Under the pieces are notes generated by a model that ran no database searches, was not told the origin of the DNA, and worked only from the letters and a program-made list of their open reading frames with translations. A stretch of DNA of 64,000 bases from Fodinibius salsisoli (GTDB lineage Bacteria > Bacteroidota > Rhodothermia > Balneolales > Balneolaceae). Below are positions 25,474 to 34,405 of this stretch, one piece after another. The position numbers and the translations under genes were made by a program. The stretch lies in the NCBI RefSeq assembly GCF_026229185.1, contig NZ_JAGGJA010000002.1, forward strand, positions 428,479-492,478, in the 5' to 3' direction. Positions within the stretch are counted from its first letter, which is position 1, and each line of letters begins with the position of its first letter.

Positions 25474-27372
25474 TTATTCGATATTGGAAACTTCTTTCTC
25501 CACACTCATCATAAAGTCGGTGAGGTTTTCTTCCGTTTCCATACCCAGCTTCTTACGCAACCGATAGCGTGCTGTTTTTACACTATTAGGCGTTATTCCC
25601 AAAAGGGTTGCAATTTCCTTAGTAGTAAGATTCAATTTAACAAGCGCAGAAAGGCGAAGTTCCTTAGAGGTCAAATCTGGATATTGTTCTTTAAGTGTAG
25701 CAAAGAACCCGGTATGCACCTCCTCAAAATAGAGCCGAAATTCTTCCCAGTCCTTGTCCAGGTTAAAGCTGTAGTCCACCAGATTTGTGAGTGACTGCAA
25801 ATCCTGGGTATTCCTCCCATCTCCCTGTTGATTTATTTCACAAATATGCTCCTTCAATTCTTTCATGGCCTCATTTTTCTGTACCAAGTGGAGTGAATGC
25901 GTAGTTAACTGCTTATTCTTAAATGCTAAATCCCGTTTAAGTTGCTGTTCCTTAAGACGGGTATTTTCCAGTTCGGTCTTGTTCTTTTTGATCTTCAAGC
26001 GCTGACGGTTATAAACCAACAGGGCTATAATCGCAATTAAAAGAAGGCCGGCAATAAAGGCATTGCGTATTAATTGAGCTCTTTCCTGTTTTTCCTGCAA
26101 CAATGCTATTTCCTGCTCTTTTTGTTCGGTCTCGTAACGCGCCTGCATCTGGGCTATCTGCCGAGACTTTTCCCGACTATAAAGGCTATCCTTTAAAGCT
26201 ATTATTTTTCTCTGGGCCGATATTGCCTTCTCATATTCATCAGCTCTTCCATAGGCATCGCTCAAAAGCTGTAACGATTCCAGAGCCTCCTCATACATCG
26301 TTGATTTCTGAGCTACCTCTAAAGCCTCTGTAGCGTAACGTATAGCTCGGTTGAATTCCCCTAAATCAAAGTAATTGTGTGCAAGCTGATTTCGGATACC
26401 AATCAATGTTTGCTGCCACCCTATATCGTTCAGAAGTGGCAGTGTTTGTAATAAATGATCGTTGGCTTTGGGAAGGGCTCCCTGGCTTCGATAAACAGAA
26501 GCCATATTTTCAAGGGCCAACGCTTCCAGCATCTTATCAGACATCTCTCGTGCAAGCGTTAACGCTTGGTTGTTAATCTCAATCGCTTGCCGATACGACT
26601 GCTTATCATTATATACAGAACTTATATTCATCAGGATCGTTGCTTTGGCATGAGCCCCCGGCAACTGTTCAGAAGCGTCTAAAGCTTTTTCAAAGACCTC
26701 CATAGCCTGTTCTGTTTTCCCGGTGGAAGCATAGGCATTACCTAAATTGGTAGCATACTCGGCCATATCGCTTGCATCATTTAACTGCTCGCTGATCTTC
26801 AACGCCCGTTCATAAAACCTGATGCTCTCTTCAGGCTGCTTCATATGCTGATTGGTGATGCCGATCCAATTAAGGATAGAGGCGATACGTTGTTTGTCAT
26901 CGAGTTGCTCTTGCAGGTTCAACGCACTGAAATAGTATTCGAGTGACTTATTATAATTGCTTTGCGATCGGTATAAATATCCAAGATCAACCAACGTCTG
27001 TGCTTCTTTTTGTAGGTCCCCCACTTGTTCAAACATTCTTTTGGCCTGTAATAAATTCTTTAATGCCTGCGGGTAATTGTGACTGGTTAATAACCAGCCG
27101 AGATTACGGTGACTTTCTGCTATCAGATATTCATCTGCTATTTGATTGGCATCCCCAAGGGCTTCTCGGGCATAAACTAAGGCAGAATCAATATTTGAGC
27201 GTCGGAGCTGGCTGCTAAGATCGAGTAATACTTCCACACGATGCTGACCACTGGCATTTAAAAGGAGGGCTTCCAGGCTGTCGGTGGATGGGGCCAACTG
27301 TCCATAGCTGTTCCACGGTAAAATGATAAGCATCCAACATATTATGATGGTATAGATATAATCCCTAAACAT
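25474..27372 (-). CDS. TPR-transmembrane-HTH regulator (LuxR-like)
   Basis: 632 residues. A signal peptide is followed by about eight TPR repeats (YLIAESHRNLGWLLTSHNYP, ALNLQEQLDDKQRIASILNW IG, YERALKISEQLNDASDMAEY, ALDASEQLPGAHAKATILMN, ATEALEVAQKSTMYEEALES), then one membrane segment (RNAFIAGLLLIAIIALLVYN), a basic coiled-coil linker, and a C-terminal HTH: LTSKELRLSALVKLNLTTKE IATLLGITPNSVKTARYRLR KKLG. It is a one-component sensor-regulator of the Bacteroidota type, in which periplasmic TPRs sense a signal. Divergent from the secreted gene at 27576, which may be its target. Confidence 0.88.
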   Translation of the reverse strand: MFRDYIYTIIICWMLIILPWNSYGQLAPSTDSLEALLLNASGQHRVEVLLDLSSQLRRSNIDSALVYAREALGDANQIADEYLIAESHRNLGWLLTSHNYPQALKNLLQAKRMFEQVGDLQKEAQTLVDLGYLYRSQSNYNKSLEYYFSALNLQEQLDDKQRIASILNWIGITNQHMKQPEESIRFYERALKISEQLNDASDMAEYATNLGNAYASTGKTEQAMEVFEKALDASEQLPGAHAKATILMNISSVYNDKQSYRQAIEINNQALTLAREMSDKMLEALALENMASVYRSQGALPKANDHLLQTLPLLNDIGWQQTLIGIRNQLAHNYFDLGEFNRAIRYATEALEVAQKSTMYEEALESLQLLSDAYGRADEYEKAISAQRKIIALKDSLYSREKSRQIAQMQARYETEQKEQEIALLQEKQERAQLIRNAFIAGLLLIAIIALLVYNRQRLKIKKNKTELENTRLKEQQLKRDLAFKNKQLTTHSLHLVQKNEAMKELKEHICEINQQGDGRNTQDLQSLTNLVDYSFNLDKDWEEFRLYFEEVHTGFFATLKEQYPDLTSKELRLSALVKLNLTTKEIATLLGITPNSVKTARYRLRKKLGMETEENLTDFMMSVEKEVSNIE

Positions 27373-27575
27373 ATGTTTAATTTAAGGATAGAAGATTAAG
27401 AATCCAGTACTTAGTTAGAATCTTTTGAAAGATATGAAGCGCAGGTTTAACTGGTTGCATCATAGAATAATAAATTCTTACCAGCGTTCATCAATCAGTT
27501 TGTCATCCTCCCTATTTTTTAGAGCAGAAAAAATTAGTAGTTTAGCTTATTATTTAAAAATTAAAAACTTGTTTA

Positions 27576-28403
27576 ATGAATCTGCCATTCCGTTCTGTCT
27601 GTAGCTCAATTGCCCTGTTACTTTTCTGTATCCCCCTTGTAGGACAAGCACAAAGCCCGACCGAAAACACGCAAGCACTGACTGATACTATCACCACAAA
27701 ATTTGCCATAGCAGATAAAATACAAGAGGCTCCCCAGGATCTATATCTCCAGTTCGAACAAAATCCACTGAACCTGTCTCCAGAAAAAAACGAAGAAATC
27801 TTAACCCATTTTTCTGAAGCCTATAAAACAAATCTGCTGGTGGATGATTTTAAAACGGCCCTGCAGAAGAAATTAATCGGAGAATTTGTGGATGCCGTTT
27901 CCCAGCAGTTGGGAACCCAGGCCTTCCAGAGTGTTACGCAGGCCCAACAAGAGTTTTATACTTTACAGGGTAAACGAAAACGGATCGTCACAAAATATGA
28001 GCTGGAAAAGGACCCGCCATCAGCTGGTCGCACCTCTCTGATTCAAACGTTGGTTGATACCACTTCCTTAGCCTCAGAATCCATTGAGTCCTCGATCATT
28101 ATTTTACGTCCCCTGCTTACTGCACTGATGAAGGAAAGCCAGCAGCGCACCTTTTCTGAAGCTCAACTGGATGCTATCACCAGCAATTTTCGCGCTCAAA
28201 TGCAGTCACAGGCTTCGGAACAGACCCTGAATGACTTGCTGATTACCTTCTACAATATTGATAACAAAACCCTAAATGAGTACCTCTCATTTATGCAATC
28301 ACCGTCCGGACAGTGGCTGGACCAAACCATTTCAGCAAGCATCCAGGAGGCTTACCAACAAGCATCCGATCGCTTTTCTGCCTCTGTAAACAGTGACCAA
28401 TAA
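27576..28403 (+). CDS. Secreted DUF2059-like protein
   Basis: 275 residues with a signal peptide (LLLFCIPLVGQAQSPTENT). The helical mature part contains ALQKKLIGEFVDAVSQQLGT and ITFYNIDNKTLNEYLSFMQS PSGQWL, the latter like the DUF2059 C-terminal motif (YxSPxGQ). The DUF is unannotated. It is followed 23 bases later by the S8 peptidase, so both may form an operon, and it is divergent from the TPR/HTH regulator. Confidence 0.75.
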   Translation: MNLPFRSVCSSIALLLFCIPLVGQAQSPTENTQALTDTITTKFAIADKIQEAPQDLYLQFEQNPLNLSPEKNEEILTHFSEAYKTNLLVDDFKTALQKKLIGEFVDAVSQQLGTQAFQSVTQAQQEFYTLQGKRKRIVTKYELEKDPPSAGRTSLIQTLVDTTSLASESIESSIIILRPLLTALMKESQQRTFSEAQLDAITSNFRAQMQSQASEQTLNDLLITFYNIDNKTLNEYLSFMQSPSGQWLDQTISASIQEAYQQASDRFSASVNSDQ

Positions 28404-28426
28404 TTTTTAGTTGTAAACTTACGTCT

Positions 28427-30094
28427 ATGAAAGTCCCCATTCTCTGTTTTTGTTTATCCATTGCGATTTTTTACGGTTGTTCAACCTCCCAACAAGTGGC
28501 CCAGCAGCCCACTCCTACCCCAGATCAGCCCGTTGATTCTGTCGACTTTAACGCACTCCAGAAGCCCCCTCAGGCTTGGCACCATCTGGATGAACAGCAG
28601 ACCCAGTTCCGTGGCATCAGCAGCCAGCGGGCCTATGCCAACCTTCTCAAGGATAAATCACCTCAAAAAGAGATCATCGTAGCCGTTATTGATGGCGGCG
28701 TTGATTCGGATCACGAAGACTTGAAAGAAGTCATGTGGGTCAATGAAGATGAAGTGCCGGACAACAATAAAGATGATGACCAAAACGGATATACGGATGA
28801 TCTCCACGGTTGGAATTTCATTGGTGGACCGGATGGCAAAAGCGTAGATGATGATACCTTTGAACTGACACGTATTTACAGAGAACTCAGTGCTAAGTTC
28901 GGTAATGTTGATACTACACAGATTTCGGGATCTGAAGCTGAAGAATACGCATACTACCAGGAAATTAAATCGGATTATACTGAAGAAATCGAAAAGCTGG
29001 TTAGCCAATATTCCAACATCCAGTCGCTTGAGCAGAGTATGAACGAGGCTCAACAAGTACTCCAACAACATTTTGGGGATACGACCTATACTCACGATCA
29101 GGTACAGAGCCTTCAGCCGACGAACAGGCAGCTGGCTTTTGCCCAGAATGTCATGAGTTATGTCATGGAAAATGATATCGATTCTACGCTTATTGCCGAC
29201 CAGAAAAAGCAGATTTACGAATTTGCCAAATACGGTTACAACCCTGATTTTAATCCCCGGCATATTGTTGGTGATAACTATGAAGATAAAACGGAACGGT
29301 ATTACGGCAATAATGATGTGGCGGGTCCCGACGCCAGTCATGGCACCCACGTAGCCGGAATCATTGCGGCGGAACGCAATAATGGTATTGGCATGGATGG
29401 GGTTTCTACCAATACCCGAATTATGGCTATCCGCGCCGTTCCGAATGGAGATGAACGTGATAAAGACGTGGCTAATGCCATACGCTATGCCGTGGATAAC
29501 GGGGCTAATATCATCAATATGAGTTTTGGCAAAGGATATTCTCCACACCAGGATATTGTAAACGAAGCCATTAAGTATGCCGATGACCACGGCGTACTGA
29601 TGGTGCATGGTGCCGGCAACGAAGCCTCCAATACGGATTCTATTCCCAGCTATCCGACGGACCAATTTAGTTCCGACTCTTCAGCCGAACTCTGGCTTTC
29701 CGTGGGAGCAACCTCCTGGAAGCCCAATGAAGAGTTTATTGCCAACTTTAGTAATTATGGCAACCAAACTGTTGACATTTTTGCTCCGGGTGTAGCCATC
29801 TATTCAACCATGCCGGATGATAAATATAAACGACAAGACGGCACCAGCATGGCTTCTCCGGTGGTAGCAGGGGTAGCTGCTCTAATTATGACGTATTATC
29901 CAAAACTTACGCCACAGCAGGTACGCCAGATCATTATAGATAGCACGGTCAAATATTCTAACCAAATGGTGGACCTTCCAACCTCAGGAAATCCTGACCA
30001 GGCAAAACAGATACTGTTTCCAGAGCTCTCAGCTTCGGATGGATTGATCAACGTATACCGAGCGTTGCAGTCTGCTGAAAAAATGAGTCAATAA
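28427..30094 (+). CDS. Subtilisin-like S8 serine protease, lipoprotein
   Basis: 555 residues with a lipobox in the first 20 residues (IFYGCSTSQQ). The catalytic triad is complete: Asp in IVAVIDGGVDSDHEDLKEV, His in DASHGTHVAGIIAA, Ser in QDGTSMASPVVAGVAALIM. An insertion of about 170 residues separates the Asp and His regions, containing acidic calcium-site-like text (DNNKDDDQNGYTDDLHGWNF). It would process proteins at the cell envelope. It follows the secreted DUF2059-like gene at 23 bases. Confidence 0.92.
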   Translation: MKVPILCFCLSIAIFYGCSTSQQVAQQPTPTPDQPVDSVDFNALQKPPQAWHHLDEQQTQFRGISSQRAYANLLKDKSPQKEIIVAVIDGGVDSDHEDLKEVMWVNEDEVPDNNKDDDQNGYTDDLHGWNFIGGPDGKSVDDDTFELTRIYRELSAKFGNVDTTQISGSEAEEYAYYQEIKSDYTEEIEKLVSQYSNIQSLEQSMNEAQQVLQQHFGDTTYTHDQVQSLQPTNRQLAFAQNVMSYVMENDIDSTLIADQKKQIYEFAKYGYNPDFNPRHIVGDNYEDKTERYYGNNDVAGPDASHGTHVAGIIAAERNNGIGMDGVSTNTRIMAIRAVPNGDERDKDVANAIRYAVDNGANIINMSFGKGYSPHQDIVNEAIKYADDHGVLMVHGAGNEASNTDSIPSYPTDQFSSDSSAELWLSVGATSWKPNEEFIANFSNYGNQTVDIFAPGVAIYSTMPDDKYKRQDGTSMASPVVAGVAALIMTYYPKLTPQQVRQIIIDSTVKYSNQMVDLPTSGNPDQAKQILFPELSASDGLINVYRALQSAEKMSQ

Positions 30095-30120
30095 TGTGTT
30101 TACCAGCTAAAAGGCACATA

Positions 30121-30262
30121 ATCTCCCTTCAAAGGGAATCAATTTCCCTAAATCCCTCTTCTCCAAGAGGGATTTAATAGGTTTTCAGTTAGCATGCTAT
30201 ACGTACCACTTATTTTCAACAAGGAGTTCCTCCTTGGAGAAGGAGAACAGGAGGATTGATCC
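30121..30262. repeat. Family C intergenic repeats (two palindromic units)
   Basis: Unit 1 at 30121-30182 contains TCCCTT..AAGGGA and the perfect stem AATCCCTCTT-CTCC-AAGAGGGATT (30151-30174). Unit 2 at 30220-30262 reads GTTCCTCCTTGGAGAAGGAG then AACAGGAGGATTG, close in pattern to the left flank of the DUF559 gene at 52934-52974 (CTCCTCCCAGGGAGGAGAAC then AAGAGG). Located between the S8 protease and the 2H phosphoesterase. Confidence 0.7.
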
Positions 30263-30340
30263 TATTTATAAGGACACAACCAGATTCTTATAATAATTAT
30301 TCAACCGGTATTTATGTGAGGAAATAACTTTTTAGAGCCC

Positions 30341-30892
30341 ATGCCCAAACAAGGACTGTATTTTATAGCAATTCTGCCGCCTGACAAGATTGCAAACCAA
30401 GTTCAGGAGGTTAAAAAGGAGTTTGTAAATAAATATGACAGCAAGGAGGCTTATAACAAGCCTCCCCACTTTACGCTCATCGCTCCTTTCAAAGTTCCGG
30501 AGAAAGTAGAGGAGGTCATCGTGCCCCAGCTCATCTTTTTTGCTAATGACCAGTCCTCCTTCACCCTGCACCTATCCGGTTTCAACCACTTCCGGGATGA
30601 TGTAATCTTTATTGATGTTAAGGATCCGTCACCAATGCAAACGCTGCATGGTAAACTCAGCGAATACCTGCTCAATGAGATGGGTTTTAGCAGTAAGACC
30701 GTCCGCCCCAACAGCCTGACGCCCCACATGACGGTAGCCTACCGCGACTTGACACCCGCTAACTTCGAGAGGTCATGGCAAGAGTTCAATAATCGCCCCT
30801 TTGACTATTCTTTTGAAGTCAACAGCATTTATCTGCTGAAACATGACTATACCCGCTGGCAACCTTTTTATGAGTTTAAGTTTGCCAATTGA
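30341..30892 (+). CDS. 2'-5' RNA ligase / 2H phosphoesterase superfamily protein
   Basis: 183 residues with two HxT/S-type motifs typical of the 2H superfamily: KPPHFTLIAPF near residue 45 and TPHMTVAYRDL near residue 130. LigT-like proteins and 1H/2H phosphoesterases act on 2'-5' bonds or cyclic phosphates. In Bacteroidota such genes are common singletons with no known substrate. It sits between repeat C and the convergent FG-GAP gene. Confidence 0.82.
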   Translation: MPKQGLYFIAILPPDKIANQVQEVKKEFVNKYDSKEAYNKPPHFTLIAPFKVPEKVEEVIVPQLIFFANDQSSFTLHLSGFNHFRDDVIFIDVKDPSPMQTLHGKLSEYLLNEMGFSSKTVRPNSLTPHMTVAYRDLTPANFERSWQEFNNRPFDYSFEVNSIYLLKHDYTRWQPFYEFKFAN

Positions 30893-30905
30893 TCTACAGG
30901 GGATT

Positions 30906-33900
30906 CTAATTAGTGGGCTTAATATACCCAAATATAGTTGGCGCGTCGTCATACCGCCCAAGGATAACAAGCGGTCCCATTTGGGTGGCAACAAGTTCAA
31001 TCTTCCTGATATCGCCAGCGGCCCAAAACCCACTTTCTGCTGGATTTAAAGGTTTAAACTTACGATCATCCGTTCCTTTTAGAAGAATTCCCTGCCCGGC
31101 TATAGGACCGGTTTCTGGCCTTGTTCCATAGTTATTGCCAACACCTATAATATCAGGCCAGCCATCTTCATAAAAATCAGCTACTACCAAATCATAAATG
31201 GGTGCTGCTTGCGCCTCAGCTGGCAAAGGCATCGCATTAAATGTTCCATCGCCATTGTTCCAAAATACCGTTGAAGCAAAGGTATCTACCTCCAACTGTA
31301 CAGCATTTTGCTGCTGTTTGTCGGATAACAGGTCGTCGATAGTCGTTTCCGCATACGAAGCATAGGTCGAAAACTTTTCTTTGAAACCAGGAAGTTGTCG
31401 CAATAGAAGATCTCTTGACACTACCGGATACTCTTCCTTCCCTTCCCGGTTGGTAATAATTGGATCTACCGAACCATTGCCATCGAAATCAGCTGCGTAA
31501 ATGGTAACCGAAGCATCAGTCGTTGGTTGTAATGAAGTATTCAACCCCCGGTTGCCGGCAATGAGATCGGGGTAACCATCACCGTTGAGATCCGCAACCT
31601 CAAGTGCATTCCACCAACCTGACGTTTTGCTCATCTGCCAGTCATCGGTAACCTCAGCAAAAGTACCATCTGCTTCTTGCTCAAAAATACGAACCGGCAT
31701 CCATTCGCCCGCAACGATTAGTTCTGACTGGCTATCCTGGTTGATATCAGCCCAAATCGCATCAGTAACCATTCCCGGATTCACTAAATCGGGAGCGGCA
31801 TTCTTGGTAACATCCCGAAATTGGCCTCCATCATTTCGCAACAGGTAGCTTCGGGGTGCCATAGGATATCTTCCGGTAAGCACCCGGCCACCGATAAAAA
31901 GATCGGTATCGCCATCGCCATCAATGTCCGTAGCAGCAACGGTACTGCCGCTGGTGGACATGGAAGGCAGCGCCTCTTTGCTATAGGCGAAGTTTCCAAA
32001 CCCGTCATTCAGGTACAACCGATCCTGGTATAACGGTCCATTCGTCAAATCAAAGTTTCCCCCGCTTACCACATACAGATCGGGATTTTCATCTCCGTTA
32101 GCATCAAAGAACAGGGCGGATACATCATCAAATTGTTTATGTGATTCAAAAACTGGCACCTCCGCCCTTGCAAAGGTACCATCTGCTTTCTGTAGATAAA
32201 TGGCCGCGGCTTGCTCCTGTCCCCCGCCTACAAACAGATCCAAAAGGCCATCCTTGTTGACATCTCCCCTCACCAAAGCAGGACCCAAGTTATCCAATGT
32301 ATGTGGCAACAACGGCGTCATCACTTTATCTCTAAAAAAGCTCCCCTGATGATTTCTGGTTAACCCCACCACATCATTCCTTAGCAAGGCAAATGCTTTT
32401 GAGTTATTTTCATCGACCTGCTGTTGCCCTATTTTTTGGGCATCCTGTTTTCGTATTGATATCCTTTGGTTTGCTTTAACGTCCGTTATCTTCTGTGTGG
32501 TCTGATCGGGCCAAACAACTTCTATACTTACTTGTTGGTGGCTACCTAATCCAAAATGAAGCAGCGGCTCCACCGACGTCTGGAAGCCCCGGCTCTGAAA
32601 AGCCTCTTGGAAAAGTGCTGTGCTGTCATCGAGGGTGACGGCAACCTTTGCTCCAATGCCAAACGGATTTCCCTCTGAACCCTGAAGCTGTACTTTTAGA
32701 TAATTGCTGCTTTCATTCGACCGCACCCTGTTTTTATAAATAAACGGGGGTTCGTTGATATTATTCACCACCAAGTCAAGAGCTCCATCATTATCTAAAT
32801 CAACATAAGCTGCCGCCCCTGAAACCGCCTCTCTCTGGAGCCCCCAGCTTTGGGTAACATCCTCAAAAATAAGCGTTCCTTGATTTCGAAAGGCAAAATT
32901 GCGCATGGTTACCGGACTCATCTGCTGTACAAGCTCGTATTTCAACTCCGGATCATCCGGCACCTGTTCATCCGGAAACTCTTGCCACAAGATATCATTC
33001 AAATAATCCAGATCGGTATAAAACCGAGGAAAACCATTGGTGATAAAGATATCTTTGCGGGTATCATTATCGAAATCGGCCATCAACGCTGCCCAGCTCC
33101 AGTCGGTTGCGGCTATGCCGGCCAGTTGTCCAACTTCTGTGAATGTACCGTTTCCATTATTGAGCTGCAGCATATTCCGCATATTCTGATAGTGATAACT
33201 ATTGGCCACCAACTTATCATAGATATCATAATCCGGCGTTTTAAATACCTGCCGACGCATTCGGTCAGGTGGGAGCATATCCGCGGAAAGAATATCAGGC
33301 AAGCCATTGTTATTGATATCAGCGATATCCGACCCCATAGAAAAATAGGAAGTGAGGGTTGTCCGCGCCGTAATTTCATCAACGAAGGTACCATCTCCCT
33401 GATTGATATATAAGTAATCGCGCTCAATATAATCATTGGTCACAAAGATATCGGGCCAGCCATCACGATTGATGTCGGAGACCGTAGCACTTAGCCCAAA
33501 GCCAATTGGGTTTTGCAGGATGCCCGCCTCTTTACTAACGTCGGTAAAGGTGCCATCTCCATTATTTTGATACAGTCGATCCCCAGCATAGGGATCATGC
33601 TCTTCTCGAATGGTTTGGATATCAAAGCCTGCAAAGTATCGTGTATTATAATTAACGATAAACACGTCCAGCAGTCCATCCCGGTTATAGTCAAAGAAAA
33701 CCGGCTGGGTACAGTAGCCCGCATCGTCGAGCTTAAACGCCGCTGCCTGCTCCACGAATTTTGGACCTCTCTCTTCCCCGGCTTGCAATCCCTGGTTGAT
33801 GTAAAGCTTATTTCTTCGCTCTTCCGGATCCAATTTACCGGCCTTACACACATATATATCTAATAAATTATCGCTATTGATGTCGACCATTGCTACACCG

Positions 33901-34262
33901 GCTGACCATCCATTAGAGTCAGCCACGCCGGCAGACTCTGTTATATTCTTAAATTTAAAATCTCCCTGGTTCAGATATAAAGCATTGGAGCCCTGATTAG
34001 CCGTAAAATAGACATCAGGCAGTTCATCGTTGTTGATATCCCCTACCGCAACTCCTCCGCCGTTATAGAAAAATTCGGATTCCAGGATATTATTACCTGG
34101 CTCTTCGTGGAGTTGGTTCACAAAATTAACAGCCGTAACTTCGGGAGTAAGCTGCTCGAATAATGGTGCCTGATGTAGCTGTTGACAGCTTCCGATGGCA
34201 GACAGACATATCGTATATATCACAAATAAAATGATAGCCCGTAAATGAATCGGTAATAGCAT
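30906..34262 (-). CDS. FG-GAP/VCBS repeat protein with ASPIC/UnbV domain, lipoprotein
   Basis: About 1118 residues from the ATG at 34262 (MLLPIHLRAIILFVIYTICL), chosen because the first residues of the longer frame at 34283 add nothing. A lipobox SAIGSC follows. Repeats of the VCBS/FG-GAP type are many: NNDELPDVYFTANQGSNALY, VDINSDNLLDIYVCKAGK, NRDGWPDIFVTNDYIERDYL, DNDTRKDIFITNGFPRFYTD, VDLDNDGALDLVVNNINEPP and more, each a calcium-binding DxDxDG-like beta-propeller blade. Around residue 560-620 is an ASPIC/UnbV domain (NPFGIGAKVAVTLDDS, GLGSHQQVSIEVVWPDQTTQ). In Bacteroidota these proteins are often encoded downstream of SusCD and may handle substrates at the surface. Confidence 0.88.
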   Translation of the reverse strand: MLLPIHLRAIILFVIYTICLSAIGSCQQLHQAPLFEQLTPEVTAVNFVNQLHEEPGNNILESEFFYNGGGVAVGDINNDELPDVYFTANQGSNALYLNQGDFKFKNITESAGVADSNGWSAGVAMVDINSDNLLDIYVCKAGKLDPEERRNKLYINQGLQAGEERGPKFVEQAAAFKLDDAGYCTQPVFFDYNRDGLLDVFIVNYNTRYFAGFDIQTIREEHDPYAGDRLYQNNGDGTFTDVSKEAGILQNPIGFGLSATVSDINRDGWPDIFVTNDYIERDYLYINQGDGTFVDEITARTTLTSYFSMGSDIADINNNGLPDILSADMLPPDRMRRQVFKTPDYDIYDKLVANSYHYQNMRNMLQLNNGNGTFTEVGQLAGIAATDWSWAALMADFDNDTRKDIFITNGFPRFYTDLDYLNDILWQEFPDEQVPDDPELKYELVQQMSPVTMRNFAFRNQGTLIFEDVTQSWGLQREAVSGAAAYVDLDNDGALDLVVNNINEPPFIYKNRVRSNESSNYLKVQLQGSEGNPFGIGAKVAVTLDDSTALFQEAFQSRGFQTSVEPLLHFGLGSHQQVSIEVVWPDQTTQKITDVKANQRISIRKQDAQKIGQQQVDENNSKAFALLRNDVVGLTRNHQGSFFRDKVMTPLLPHTLDNLGPALVRGDVNKDGLLDLFVGGGQEQAAAIYLQKADGTFARAEVPVFESHKQFDDVSALFFDANGDENPDLYVVSGGNFDLTNGPLYQDRLYLNDGFGNFAYSKEALPSMSTSGSTVAATDIDGDGDTDLFIGGRVLTGRYPMAPRSYLLRNDGGQFRDVTKNAAPDLVNPGMVTDAIWADINQDSQSELIVAGEWMPVRIFEQEADGTFAEVTDDWQMSKTSGWWNALEVADLNGDGYPDLIAGNRGLNTSLQPTTDASVTIYAADFDGNGSVDPIITNREGKEEYPVVSRDLLLRQLPGFKEKFSTYASYAETTIDDLLSDKQQQNAVQLEVDTFASTVFWNNGDGTFNAMPLPAEAQAAPIYDLVVADFYEDGWPDIIGVGNNYGTRPETGPIAGQGILLKGTDDRKFKPLNPAESGFWAAGDIRKIELVATQMGPLVILGRYDDAPTIFGYIKPTN

Positions 34263-34327
34263 AATATTATTTACACCTGCCAAGGTTATATATTATCGTG
34301 TTTCTTAGCTTCTTTTTCTAATAATAA

Positions 34328-34356
34328 TGCCATGGCTCCGCTACAGAACCATGGCA
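34328..34356. other. Short stem-loop between susD and the FG-GAP gene
   Basis: TGCCATGG at 34328-34335 and CCATGGCA at 34349-34356 form a perfect 8-base-pair stem with a 13-base loop in the gap between the susD stop and the next start. It may tune expression of the downstream gene relative to susCD; no T tract follows, so it is not a classical terminator. Confidence 0.45.
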
Positions 34357-34405
34357 CATATTTCATTCACTCTTTGATGTTCGGTTTACTATCAATCCTG
34401 CTGGT

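Noticed and set aside
25393..25794. 133-codon plus-strand frame upstream of the TPR/HTH regulator end
   Set aside because: Overlaps the HTH domain of the regulator in antisense; the HTH motif makes the minus-strand gene the real one.
28658..29665. Long antisense open frame (335 codons) opposite the S8 protease
   Set aside because: It is hydrophobic, Ile-rich text arising from the complementary strand of a clear subtilisin gene with an intact catalytic triad. Codon bias on the sense strand explains it.
32850..33413. 187-codon open frame opposite the FG-GAP lipoprotein
   Set aside because: Isoleucine/histidine-rich antisense reading of regular DxDxDG repeats; no start signal and no domain.
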